Shown in pieces: positions 16,475-24,252 of a stretch of DNA of 64,000 nt (position 1 is the first letter of the stretch; each line of letters starts with the position of its first letter). The stretch spans positions 4,092,001-4,156,000 of the forward strand of contig NZ_AP022603.1 in NCBI RefSeq assembly GCF_010726955.1, written 5' to 3'. Made by a program: the position numbers and the translations under genes. A model generated the notes under the pieces. The model saw nothing but the letters and a program-made list of their open reading frames with translations, ran no database searches and had not been told where the DNA came from. The stretch comes from Mycolicibacterium fallax (lineage in GTDB: Bacteria; Actinomycetota; Actinomycetes; Mycobacteriales; Mycobacteriaceae).

Positions 16475-18046
16475 ATGTGCAAGAGCAAAGCGGACGGCGG
16501 GCGCAGGTGTCCGTGCAGCGGTGGGACGCGTCCCTATCCACGCAACCGTGAGGAGCGCCGCCAACTGGCGGTAGCGGTGGCGCACAAGCGAGCCGACAAC
16601 CGTGCGGCAGCGACGCGGTATCGGGCGATTCAGCGGCGGCAGGAGGCGGAAGCCTTGGAGTTCGTCGCCAACATCGGCAGGCTGGGACTGGACGACCGCC
16701 GCGACTTGCTTGTGGCGCGACTGGACGGGTTGCCCGACCGAGGATCCGCCGCCGAGCGCAAAGTGTTGGAGGCAGAGCTTGCGGATGTCCGTGTTGCCCG
16801 CCGAGCCCATGTCCTGGTGTCAATGGGACTAGACCCATCGTTGGACGACCGCACGCTGATGGAGCAGGTGGTGCAGACAGCCAAGGATCGCCGCCGCGCC
16901 GAGGTGCTGCTGAGCTGGGGTCTTGACCCGTCGCTGGACGACCGCACGCTGATGAAGCAGGTTGCCGCGACGGCGACGGCGAAGCGGATGGCTGATGCCC
17001 GTGGGGTTGTCGCGGGACATGCCCGAAGGGATGGAGCGAGTGAGAGCGAAGGACATGATTTGTCCAGTTCAGAGGTAGTTTCGCCGCCGAAGAAGGAGTC
17101 CAAGGCGCTGACCGAAGCCCGCGCGAAGCTCCAGATGGCTCAGCGTGCGAATGCATCTGCGGAGACCATCGACCTTCTACAGGCGCGGGTGGACAAGCTG
17201 ACCGCCAAGCCGAAGCGGAAGTCCACGCGGAAGCCCGAGCCGGCCAACTCGCAGGTGCAGGATCTCATCGCCAATGCCCGCGCGAACGGGGAGTCGGACG
17301 AGCACATCGCGGCGCGTATCCAAGCCGCCCTGGACGGCGCATCCGCCGACGCCGACCCCGAGAACATCGCGGCGTTGCGGGATGGGCTGAAGGAGGTGAC
17401 CAAAGCATCGGTGCCCATCACGGAACGCGACGACATCCCGACGTTGGAGGAGTTCGAACGCGCAGCGCAGACCGACCCGCAAGGGCGTAGCGCCGCGCAG
17501 TTGTTGCTCGCGCATCGGGCACAGTTGATGGGTCAGCAGCCCGCAGAGTCCGATGCGACAGCGGAAGCAAAGGACATGATAAGTCCAGCTCAGACACCTA
17601 AACCACGCAAGGCACGGAAACCACGGCTCAGCCCCGTGTACGACGAATCCAAGCCCATACCGCCCAGCGGACACCGCATCCCCGCCGATGCTGATGTGCC
17701 GTTCGGTGGGCGCATCGCTGGCAAGCTCACCACACCGGAAGCCAAGCGGGCGCGTGCGACAAACCGTGTTCGCGCCGCTGCGGTCGAAACCCTCACCGCC
17801 GCAGGCGCTCCCAACCTGGCGCAATGGGAAGCCGAACACGTCCTTGCCGTGGCGCAAGGGCAGCCCGCCCGCTGGGTGGCGGACCTGAGCGGTGGGTGGG
17901 TTATCGCCGCGCCGATGGACGAGCTACGCGCAGACAACACCGTGGAGATCCACCACAAGGATGGTTCGTCGTCCATCCGTTCCGTGCGGGAGTTGTTGGC
18001 GGAGGGCACCGTCAACGGTAGGCGGGTCGGGGTTTTCAAGGGCTGA
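16475..18046 (+). CDS. Large element protein with N-terminal Cys cluster (MCKSKADGGRRC type)
   Basis: 523 residues. It begins MCKSKADGGRRCPCSGG, a Cys/Gly/Arg start seen in many actinobacterial phage and mobile-element proteins of unknown role. After a basic helical region come two tandem copies of about 35 residues (MGLDPSLDDRTLMEQV, then WGLDPSLDDRTLMKQV). The middle is Lys/Pro-rich and disordered. The last 150 residues look folded (NLAQWEAEHVLAVAQGQPAR and EIHHKDGSSSIRSVREL). Its size and modular form recall polyvalent proteins that mobile elements deliver into recipients. I cannot assign an activity. A direct repeat GCGCTGG (16432-16438 and 16449-16455) lies upstream, with a possible -10 TAGAAT at 16463. 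Confidence 0.7.
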   Translation: MCKSKADGGRRCPCSGGTRPYPRNREERRQLAVAVAHKRADNRAAATRYRAIQRRQEAEALEFVANIGRLGLDDRRDLLVARLDGLPDRGSAAERKVLEAELADVRVARRAHVLVSMGLDPSLDDRTLMEQVVQTAKDRRRAEVLLSWGLDPSLDDRTLMKQVAATATAKRMADARGVVAGHARRDGASESEGHDLSSSEVVSPPKKESKALTEARAKLQMAQRANASAETIDLLQARVDKLTAKPKRKSTRKPEPANSQVQDLIANARANGESDEHIAARIQAALDGASADADPENIAALRDGLKEVTKASVPITERDDIPTLEEFERAAQTDPQGRSAAQLLLAHRAQLMGQQPAESDATAEAKDMISPAQTPKPRKARKPRLSPVYDESKPIPPSGHRIPADADVPFGGRIAGKLTTPEAKRARATNRVRAAAVETLTAAGAPNLAQWEAEHVLAVAQGQPARWVADLSGGWVIAAPMDELRADNTVEIHHKDGSSSIRSVRELLAEGTVNGRRVGVFKG

Positions 18047-18150
18047 GGTTACCGCTGTCGGGAAGCCTGCTGAACTGCGGTAATCATGTCCGCCGCTCAC
18101 GCGGCAGACATCCCTACGGGCAAGTCCACGCAGCCAACGCGGCAACCATG

Positions 18151-18360
18151 TCACCAGTCGTCCGCGTGCTGAATCTCGTACCCCTCCAAGTCGCCTATCT
18201 CGTCGTCGTACAGGGAAGGGTTGCCGCGCCAATCATCGCGCAGGCGTTGCCCCGAACCGTTGTATTCGGTCCCGCACCGCCCGCATTGGTTCGCCCAACC
18301 GGAGGGCAATTCCACAGTTTCGCCGCAGCGGCACTCAACAGTGCGGGTCTCGTTCGTCAT
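18151..18360 (-). CDS. Small zinc-ribbon protein
   Basis: 69 residues from ATG at 18358-18360, chosen because GAGGAG lies 6 bases upstream; an in-frame GTG at 18381 has no ribosome site. CRCGE and CGRCGTEYN give two Cys pairs that can bind zinc, followed by an acidic tail. Such small ribbons are common in phage and plasmid genomes, and the role is unknown. It is the last gene of a three-gene minus-strand unit. Confidence 0.6.
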   Translation of the reverse strand: MTNETRTVECRCGETVELPSGWANQCGRCGTEYNGSGQRLRDDWRGNPSLYDDEIGDLEGYEIQHADDW

Positions 18361-18377
18361 GTCGGACTCCTCGGTGT

Positions 18378-18743
18378 TCACGCGGCGTTATCACGGTGCG
18401 GCGGCATGATGTTGCACATCAACTCGACGGTCAGCTTTCCGTGAGGACACGACACCTCGGCGTAGGGAGCGACCGCAATGGCTCGGGTGAGCAGTTCGGC
18501 GATGTGCTCGCTGAACTCGTCGGTGAACCACTCATGCGGGAGATCCAGGCACGCGGCGGCGACGTGCAACCCCAGATGTCCAAGGGTGATGGGACCGTGG
18601 GGACTCTTCGCGCGAAAGAACTCCCCGGTGACGTTGGCACCTGTGCCGTCACGCCACGTCCACGTGACATAGGAAATGACAGAGTGAGTGCCGTGCTCGT
18701 CCGCGTTGGGATTGATGAACGCGGATGCTCGGTAGTCGCTCAC
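18378..18743 (-). CDS. Hypothetical protein
   Basis: 121 residues from GTG 18741-18743, which overlaps the stop of the upstream gene (GTGA). Not recognised. It opens with a beta-rich segment (VISYVTWTWRDGTGANVTGEFF) and continues with helices (HLGLHVAAACLDLPHEWF, FSEHIAELLTRAIAVA). It contains several His and Cys (SCPHGK; MCNIMPPH) but no clear zinc motif. It is encoded between the zinc-finger proteins. Confidence 0.6.
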   Translation of the reverse strand: MSDYRASAFINPNADEHGTHSVISYVTWTWRDGTGANVTGEFFRAKSPHGPITLGHLGLHVAAACLDLPHEWFTDEFSEHIAELLTRAIAVAPYAEVSCPHGKLTVELMCNIMPPHRDNAA

Positions 18744-19381
18744 CGCTCGACCTCGGTGTGGTTGAGCACCACGGCACACGGCGGGCAGAGAGTCCGCTGA
18801 TACCAGGTGGGGCTCTCGTGCAGAGTTCCCGCGTCCCCGCATCGCTCGCAGGTACGCCAGGAGATGCGCTCGGCTTCACGGATCAGCGCTTCCGTCTTGT
18901 CGTCGCCGCCGTAGGTGTAGATCCGCAGACCTCCGCCCTTCTCCTTGATCTGGGAGTACTGCAGGGTCGGGTCAGCCTCCGCCAGCTTGGCGTCCAGGTC
19001 AGCCAACAGGGGATACCAACCACGCTGAATGTCGATTGCCCTGGACTCGCCGGCCGCGAAGCGCTGCTCCACGGCGGACAGGTCGGGGAGGCGCATGATG
19101 CGCCGCGCAAACGATGAGATGCGCCATTGCGCTGTGCCGAACGGGTCAACAGGGTCATCGAACCAGACCAAGCTCCCGCGCCCGATCTTCGGGAGCGCGC
19201 CGATCTTGTAGATGGGCTGACGCTCGTCGTCGCCCAACATGGGTGTGGACACGGGGGAGGACAGCCGCGTGAACCACATATCGTCCAAGTCCCAAACCTG
19301 TTGTGCCGTCTTCGTGGTGACCAACCAGACCCCCGTGTCGGTCGGCGTGAGTTCGTCGGTGGTCTCGGGTGTGAAAATCAT
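18740..19381 (-). CDS. Hypothetical protein with C-terminal zinc finger
   Basis: About 213 residues from ATG 19381; an in-frame ATG at 19435 would add 18 residues. Neither has a strong ribosome site, so the start is uncertain. The middle region reads WYPLLADLDAKLAEADP, then GGLRIYTYGG and ALIREAERISWRTCERCG with a second pair CPPC. That helix plus treble-clef-like finger recurs in many actinobacterial mobile and immunity-type proteins of unknown role. First gene of the minus-strand trio, divergent from the serine recombinase. Confidence 0.65.
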   Translation of the reverse strand: MIFTPETTDELTPTDTGVWLVTTKTAQQVWDLDDMWFTRLSSPVSTPMLGDDERQPIYKIGALPKIGRGSLVWFDDPVDPFGTAQWRISSFARRIMRLPDLSAVEQRFAAGESRAIDIQRGWYPLLADLDAKLAEADPTLQYSQIKEKGGGLRIYTYGGDDKTEALIREAERISWRTCERCGDAGTLHESPTWYQRTLCPPCAVVLNHTEVER

Positions 19382-19451
19382 GAACTGGAGTGTGCGACAC
19401 CGGAACTCGGAAACGCCAGTGTCTCGTAGGGACATGACGAGGCGCGGAGCT

Positions 19452-19547
19452 GTGACAGGTCTTCACACTTGGCACATGCCCGCAGCGGGTGCCTGCGCGG
19501 TGTGAAAGCCCATGTCGCGCTTCAGATATGGCACCGAGACCTGTCAC
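19452..19547. promoter_or_regulatory. Inverted GTGACAGGTC sites upstream of the serine recombinase
   Basis: GTGACAGGTC at 19452-19461 and its exact complement GACCTGTCAC at 19538-19547 lie in the divergent gap before the recombinase gene. Related words recur four times downstream of the gene (20413-20518). They could be binding or crossover sites of the recombinase, or operators. Confidence 0.5.
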
Positions 19548-19622
19548 TGTGCCACATTCTGTGTCGCATTCTGTCGCCCCCTGGAGTTACGTTCAAAGCA
19601 ACACCACCGAGGGGAGACCATC

Positions 19623-20183
19623 GTGAGCATTGCGGCGTACCTACGAGTCAGCACCAGTGGGCAGACCACCATGCAGCAGTCGGACGCCATCGCAGCGGCG
19701 GGGATCTCACCAGACCGTGTGTTCGAGGACACCGCATCGGGGCGGGCGGGTTCAGACCGTCCGGGATGGCGGGAGTGCCTGAGTTGGCTCCGCAGCGGCG
19801 ATCTTCTTGTCGTAATTGCCGTCGATAGGCTCGGGAGGTCTGTTCGGGAAGTCGCCCAGGTGATGCACGACCTGGAGCAGCGGGGAATTGCCCTACGGAG
19901 CCTTCGGGAATCGGTGGACACCAGCACGCCAACGGGTCGGGCGGTTGTGTCGATCATGGCGACCGTCGCCGAACTCGAACTAGAACTCGGCAAGGAGCGC
20001 CGCGCCGCGTCCCGCCAGGCACGGACGGAACGCGGTCTTCCCGCCACATGCCCGCCAAAGCTCCAAGCAGACCAGCGGGATCGGCTTATCCGTCTCTACA
20101 GGTCTGGTGAGCCCGTGCAGGAGTTGGCGGCGCTGTTCGGGATCAGCCGCCGAACCGTGTTCCGATACGTGAAGGCGGCATAG
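19623..20183 (+). CDS. Serine recombinase (resolvase/invertase, small type)
   Basis: 186 residues from GTG 19623, with GAGGGGAG about 10 bases upstream. The N-terminal catalytic domain begins SIAAYLRVSTSGQ with the nucleophile Ser in LRVST, followed by VDRLGRSVREVAQVM and ESVDTSTPTGRAVVSIMATVAELE, the usual resolvase order. The C-terminal helix-turn-helix ends FGISRRTVFRYVKAA. Small serine recombinases resolve co-integrates or invert segments. Here it may resolve multimers of the excised element or switch a segment. Repeated GTGACRGGTYT sites flank the gene. Confidence 0.93.
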   Translation: MSIAAYLRVSTSGQTTMQQSDAIAAAGISPDRVFEDTASGRAGSDRPGWRECLSWLRSGDLLVVIAVDRLGRSVREVAQVMHDLEQRGIALRSLRESVDTSTPTGRAVVSIMATVAELELELGKERRAASRQARTERGLPATCPPKLQADQRDRLIRLYRSGEPVQELAALFGISRRTVFRYVKAA

Positions 20184-20213
20184 GAAAACCCCGCCACGAT
20201 GGACGGGGTTTCC
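20183..20213 (+). terminator. Hairpin terminator after the serine recombinase
   Basis: GGAAAACCCCG pairs with CGGGGTTTCC across a short loop directly after the recombinase stop. The stem has one bulge, and the T run lies partly within it. Confidence 0.6.
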
Positions 20214-20408
20214 TGTTGATGGGCACCACCCCACCGACTCACACGCACCGCTCTGACCAAGGAGAAATGCGCTTCTTATTCTAGCCGGTAGCAGGCGTTT
20301 TCGTGCGACTGAGCGTGTGTCGGCACATGCTCTTGGGACATGGAACTTCGCTGGTCAGGGGATGAGCACCAGCCCGTCGCCCAGCGGGGCTCCAGTGGCT
20401 ACCTTGGC

Positions 20409-20518
20409 GGCTGAAACCCGTCACGCGATGGGCTGGAAACCCGTCACACCGTGGTCTCCCTCGGCGGGCTGAAACCCGTCACACGGTGGCGGGGCAGGCT
20501 CGTGCTGTGACAGGTTTC
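20409..20518 (+). repeat. Three direct GGCTGRAACCCGTCAC repeats plus one inverted copy
   Basis: GAAACCCGTCAC occurs at 20413-20424, 20436-20447 and 20471-20482, each preceded by GGCTG or GGGCTG and followed by a CGRTGG-like tail. The complement GTGACAGGTTTC lies at 20507-20518. They fill the convergent gap between the recombinase and the peptidase operon; the rest of 20214-20408 shows nothing recognisable. The array is a candidate recombination or protein-binding site. Confidence 0.8.
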
Positions 20519-20521
20519 GGC

Positions 20522-21871
20522 TCACCCGGCGCAGTCCTGCGGGCTGTCCACGTCGTAGACCCCTCGTAGGTAGTGCCGAACCCGCTCGAACTGCGAAGGG
20601 ATGGTGTCGCCGGCCGCGGGTACTGCGCCGAACCCGCTGGACATCACCTCGACGCCGATCTCGTCCAGGTCTCCCGCGCTGAGTTCGATGTCTCGGGTCT
20701 TGCTGGGCTTCGCTAGTGTCCGTGCGACAGCTCCCACGGCACACGCTGTGACCCGCGCGGTGGCTTCGATTCCACCTTGGCGCGCCCACACATGAATCAG
20801 TGCGCCGATGAGAGGGGAGATGGCGCTCCCGTCGCCGCTCCGACCAGGTTGGGGATCCTCAGCCAACCGCTGCACCTCGGGGAGGTCAACGCTGACAGTC
20901 CCGTCGTCGCACAATCTGATGGGGGACTTGGACACCATCGAACCGCACCCGTTGAGCCTTACCTCGGGGGTCGGGATGTCGAGCACTTGGGACACCGATT
21001 CGGCGGCTCGGCGCAGGTTCGGCAGCGTGATTGGGAGGTTCCCCTCGGTGATGTGTTCCAGCTCGTGACGGTAGGCGTCGGGGATGCCCGCGCGCATCGC
21101 CTCGACGGCGGGCTGGTCGATGGCGGCGCAGGTGCCAGTCCCACCGGTGAAACCCGTTTGCAGGGCGCGCACGCGTTCCAAGTTGCCCCCATGGTCTCCG
21201 CCGTGCGTTGGGGCATCGCCCATCTCCAGGACCGCGCCGAGCATCTCGTCAAGTCCGTTACCGCTCAACGTGAACCGCTTGCTGCGCCCCTCCGCGACCC
21301 ACGCCAAGTAGGAACCCGCGTAGCAGTCCGCCTGCTGCTCGCGAACCAGCGTGGGCATCCCATTGGCTCCGATTAGCGCCTGCACGCGGTGCCCCACTTC
21401 GTGCGCCATAACCAGGGTTATCGCGTTGGTTCCGCCGATCCGCTGAAACATCGGCAGGAGGTGCCCTCGGTCCCATCCCACGGACTCGTCGCCTGTGCAG
21501 TAGCCCGCGTTTGCGCCCACCTGCTGGTCGCAGTACGCGGCGGTGCCCGTGGTCGAGTCCCAAGATGCGGCGAACGTCGGCGGGGTGAATCGCTTCCCGC
21601 CAGGGAGGGGAGTGACCGCCCAGAAGTCCAAGACATCCGAGAGTGCTTGTGCGGCAAGGCTGTCTGTACTGCTGTTATCCGTGTCCTTGACCGTCATTGA
21701 CGGTGGTGGAGCATCCGTCCGTAGCCCTGACGTTGTGGCTTCGATGTGGATTCCGCCCACCGTGCCCGGTACGTCGAATGCTGAAACTGGTGTCCCCACG
21801 ATGGATGCTGAACAGCCGGCCACTACGGCGACGGTCAGCGCCAGAGCTGCGGGGAGACACCACTTCATCAC
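20522..21871 (-). CDS. Lipoprotein neutral zinc metallopeptidase (YpfJ-like)
   Basis: 449 residues. Signal peptide with lipobox VVAGC (Cys20). The peptidase core has HEVGH at 157-161 and EQQADCYAGSYLAW from 178, the HExxH plus downstream Glu/Asp pattern of the YpfJ-type putative neutral zinc peptidase family. Several Cys may pair (YCDQQ, YCTG). The C-terminal 190 residues have no recognised domain. It should sit on the outer face of the plasma membrane. It is the last gene of a minus-strand operon that also encodes a smaller related peptidase, a Pro-rich large protein, a WXG-like small protein and a membrane protein, so it may process exported partners or local cell wall during transfer. Confidence 0.85.
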   Translation of the reverse strand: MMKWCLPAALALTVAVVAGCSASIVGTPVSAFDVPGTVGGIHIEATTSGLRTDAPPPSMTVKDTDNSSTDSLAAQALSDVLDFWAVTPLPGGKRFTPPTFAASWDSTTGTAAYCDQQVGANAGYCTGDESVGWDRGHLLPMFQRIGGTNAITLVMAHEVGHRVQALIGANGMPTLVREQQADCYAGSYLAWVAEGRSKRFTLSGNGLDEMLGAVLEMGDAPTHGGDHGGNLERVRALQTGFTGGTGTCAAIDQPAVEAMRAGIPDAYRHELEHITEGNLPITLPNLRRAAESVSQVLDIPTPEVRLNGCGSMVSKSPIRLCDDGTVSVDLPEVQRLAEDPQPGRSGDGSAISPLIGALIHVWARQGGIEATARVTACAVGAVARTLAKPSKTRDIELSAGDLDEIGVEVMSSGFGAVPAAGDTIPSQFERVRHYLRGVYDVDSPQDCAG

Positions 21872-21874
21872 GGA

Positions 21875-22546
21875 CTACCCGTTGTAGTCCAGACACGCGG
21901 CGGGATCCACGAGGTTGCCCCAGCCGTAGTCGAAGTGCGGCTGGCGGTCGGTTGACCACTCGGGGAGGCTCGCCAAGGTGGCGTCAACAGCGGACTTATC
22001 AGCTCCTGTGTACGCGGTAAAAGCCCCCGCACCGCAGTCGGCGGAGGCTTCTTTGGCTGCACGGCTTGGGTAATCTCGTCCGTCCGCATCCTGCGCGGCG
22101 TGCGCGACTTCGTGGGACACAACGATGCGTACGCCTTCCTCGCCTGCTTGGTTGTAGAAGGTCTGTGTCAGAGCGCGATTCCATCGCAGCGCATTGTCGC
22201 CAGGAACGCCATCGCAGTAGAGCATTACCGCGTTGCGGTGGATTTTGTTGTTGCAGGGGAGAGCGCCCGACACCTCCTCCACGCGGAACTCTGTGTCCAC
22301 GTCGCCCAGCACCTCCCAGTAGGTCTGGGTATCCCGCACGGCGTTCGCCACGATCTCATCAATGGACAGCGCGGTGGTGGTCGTCGGTGCGACAGTCGTC
22401 CTGGTGGTTGTTGTCGTGGAGCTGCTGCTGGTGGTTGCAGTGGACGCGATGCTCCGCCCATCGACCGCGCGGGAGCATGCGGGCACGACAAGAACCGCCA
22501 GGACTGCCGCCATGGCGGTGAGGTGCCGTTTTCTCGTCGTGCCCAT
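21875..22546 (-). CDS. Small lipoprotein with zinc peptidase motif, paralogue of the downstream peptidase
   Basis: 223 residues. Lipobox LVVPAC gives a lipidated Cys24, followed by a Ser/Thr-rich linker (residues 34-60). HEVAH at 145-149 and EASAD at 166-170 match the spacing in the neighbouring 449-residue peptidase. It is effectively a reduced version without the long C-terminal part. The stop of this gene lies 3 bases from the next start, so the pair is co-expressed. Two related peptidases in tandem suggest division of labour or duplication followed by divergence. Confidence 0.8.
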   Translation of the reverse strand: MGTTRKRHLTAMAAVLAVLVVPACSRAVDGRSIASTATTSSSSTTTTTRTTVAPTTTTALSIDEIVANAVRDTQTYWEVLGDVDTEFRVEEVSGALPCNNKIHRNAVMLYCDGVPGDNALRWNRALTQTFYNQAGEEGVRIVVSHEVAHAAQDADGRDYPSRAAKEASADCGAGAFTAYTGADKSAVDATLASLPEWSTDRQPHFDYGWGNLVDPAACLDYNG

Positions 22547-22610
22547 ATCGAACTCCTGTTCTAATTGTCGGCGGCGGTCGCTGGGATGTCACTGTGCCAG
22601 TGGGGACGTG

Positions 22611-23885
22611 TCATGCGTCCGCCAACTTCTTGCTCGGGTTGTCTGCTGAGTGCCGCCCAACGAGCCCAACGTCCACTGACCTGTCCAGGCTGTCCATCAG
22701 CCCATCCGGTGGATCGCTCGCCAGGATGCTGTCGCGGAGGTCGTTGTTCTTCTGCGCGGTGTGTCTGCCGCTGCCCATCGGAGGAGCGCCCATCATTCCC
22801 CCGCCCATCATCCGCTGATTGTTCTGGTTGTTCGGGTTCTGACCTGGGTTGTTCGCGGGGTTGGTGTTCGAGCTGGACACGTTGGTCGGAGCGTTGACGC
22901 CCGCGCCCGTGGTGGCTGCGGCTGTCTTCACTCCGTCCACGCTGGTACCTCGGTCAACCGCCATCACGGCGGCACCTGTGACTTCGCCGTCCTCGTCCCT
23001 CTTCTTGAAGTCGGCGTCCTCGTTCTTCCGCTCGGCATCACGGAGCTTCTTGCGGATGTCATCGACCCTGACGCCCTGCATGGGATTCCGTGACGCGTTG
23101 GTCGGCGCGGAGCTGGTTGGCGTGGGGGACGCGGACGCTGCCATCATTGGCTGCTGTACCTGCGGCATCTGCGGTGTGCCGTACGACGACGGGCTGAATT
23201 GTGCCGTTGGCGTCGGTGTGGCTGCTGGCGTTGGTGCGATGTCGGAGGACAAGCCTGTCCCCACTGCGTCGCTGGAAACTGGCGGCGCTGTTTCCTTGGG
23301 AACTACCAGCGGGAGCTTGCGGTCGGTCGAGGGGTCAACAGGATCGCCTTCGCCGCCGCCCCACTCGTCTCCGCCCTCGCCCGCCTCGTCCTTTTCCTTG
23401 CGCTCCTTCTCGTCGTCTGATCTGGGGTTTTCCACGTCCCCGCCCTCGCCGGCCCCTGGAACCTCGGGGACACCCACGCACTCCTGCTGGGACTGGGACT
23501 GTCCCGCTGCTTCGTCCAGTTCCTCGACCGCTCGCTTGCGTTCGGCGATGTCGGCGTTCAGGTCTTTGACCTTGTCCTTGTAGTCCCGCCCCGCGTCCGA
23601 GTCCCTCTTGATTTCCGCCTTCTGAATCTCGATCTGGCTCTCGGTCGGCGCGGACGCCAGCTTGCTCTCCTCGTCGGTGGACTCAGACGCGGCGGCGCTC
23701 ATCTCCGTTGCCGCTGTGGAGAAACCGCTGAGGTAGGTTCGCGCCTGCGCCAACAGGTCGTTGATGGCGTCTGCGAACTCTCCTTGTACGACAGGGATTT
23801 GGTTGACGTTCAGGAGGCTGGTTCCCGTCGCCAGCTTGTCCCAGCCTGCCTTCGCGGCTGCCATCGGCATTGTCGTCATTTCCAT
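22611..23885 (-). CDS. Large Pro/Asn-rich putative secreted protein
   Basis: 424 residues. The first 80 are helical (AAAKAGWDKLATG, then FADAINDLLAQARTYLSGF), followed by a charged coiled-coil (EIQKAEIKRDSDAGRDYKDK). Residues 150-260 are acidic and Pro-rich, and the last 100 are low-complexity Asn/Gly/Met (NPNNQNN, RMMGGGMMG). No signal peptide or membrane segment. It follows the small WXG-like gene by one base. Helical N-terminus plus long disordered tail resembles EspB/EspI/EspK-type substrates of mycobacterial type VII secretion, but I see no strict WxG or YxxxD/E motif. The function is unknown. Confidence 0.65.
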   Translation of the reverse strand: MEMTTMPMAAAKAGWDKLATGTSLLNVNQIPVVQGEFADAINDLLAQARTYLSGFSTAATEMSAAASESTDEESKLASAPTESQIEIQKAEIKRDSDAGRDYKDKVKDLNADIAERKRAVEELDEAAGQSQSQQECVGVPEVPGAGEGGDVENPRSDDEKERKEKDEAGEGGDEWGGGEGDPVDPSTDRKLPLVVPKETAPPVSSDAVGTGLSSDIAPTPAATPTPTAQFSPSSYGTPQMPQVQQPMMAASASPTPTSSAPTNASRNPMQGVRVDDIRKKLRDAERKNEDADFKKRDEDGEVTGAAVMAVDRGTSVDGVKTAAATTGAGVNAPTNVSSSNTNPANNPGQNPNNQNNQRMMGGGMMGAPPMGSGRHTAQKNNDLRDSILASDPPDGLMDSLDRSVDVGLVGRHSADNPSKKLADA

Positions 23886-23886
23886 G

Positions 23887-24252
23887 TCACGCCGTCCTCA
23901 GGGTTGGGTCTACGTCGGTGTCGATGTCCTTCGCCTTCGCGGCGTCGTCGGTCTCGCGTTCCTGGTCAACGGTGCTCACCTTGGTGATCTGCTTGGACAG
24001 GCTGCGAGCGTGCCGCGCCAGTGCCGCCATCCCGTCGCCCCACTCCTTCGCCGTGGACGCTTGCCCCTTCACGGCTGTCTGGTACACCTCACCGGGGCTG
24101 TACTGGGTGACGTAGGTGGACAGCGCATCGGTGGTGCTGGTGGACAACCCCGTCGCCGTGGTCGCCAGGGCGGCGCACTGGTCGGCGAACGCGGTCAACG
24201 CGGCGCTTGATGCCGCGTATTCGGCGTGTTCGTGGGTGATCTGCTCGGTCAT
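23887..24252 (-). CDS. WXG100/EspC-like small helical protein
   Basis: 121 residues, almost all helical: SAALTAFADQCAALATTATG, a short turn, then TAKEWGDGMAALARHARSL. Length, two-helix hairpin, and a W-x-G-type turn (EWGDG, near residue 70) are like EsxA/EspC family substrates of type VII secretion. No canonical YxxxD/E tail signal follows. It overlaps the upstream membrane protein gene (ATGA) and directly precedes the large Pro-rich gene. The order small helical partner then large partner is that of EspC/EspA-type pairs. No ESX core genes are in the element, so export would need a host system. Confidence 0.6.
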   Translation of the reverse strand: MTEQITHEHAEYAASSAALTAFADQCAALATTATGLSTSTTDALSTYVTQYSPGEVYQTAVKGQASTAKEWGDGMAALARHARSLSKQITKVSTVDQERETDDAAKAKDIDTDVDPTLRTA

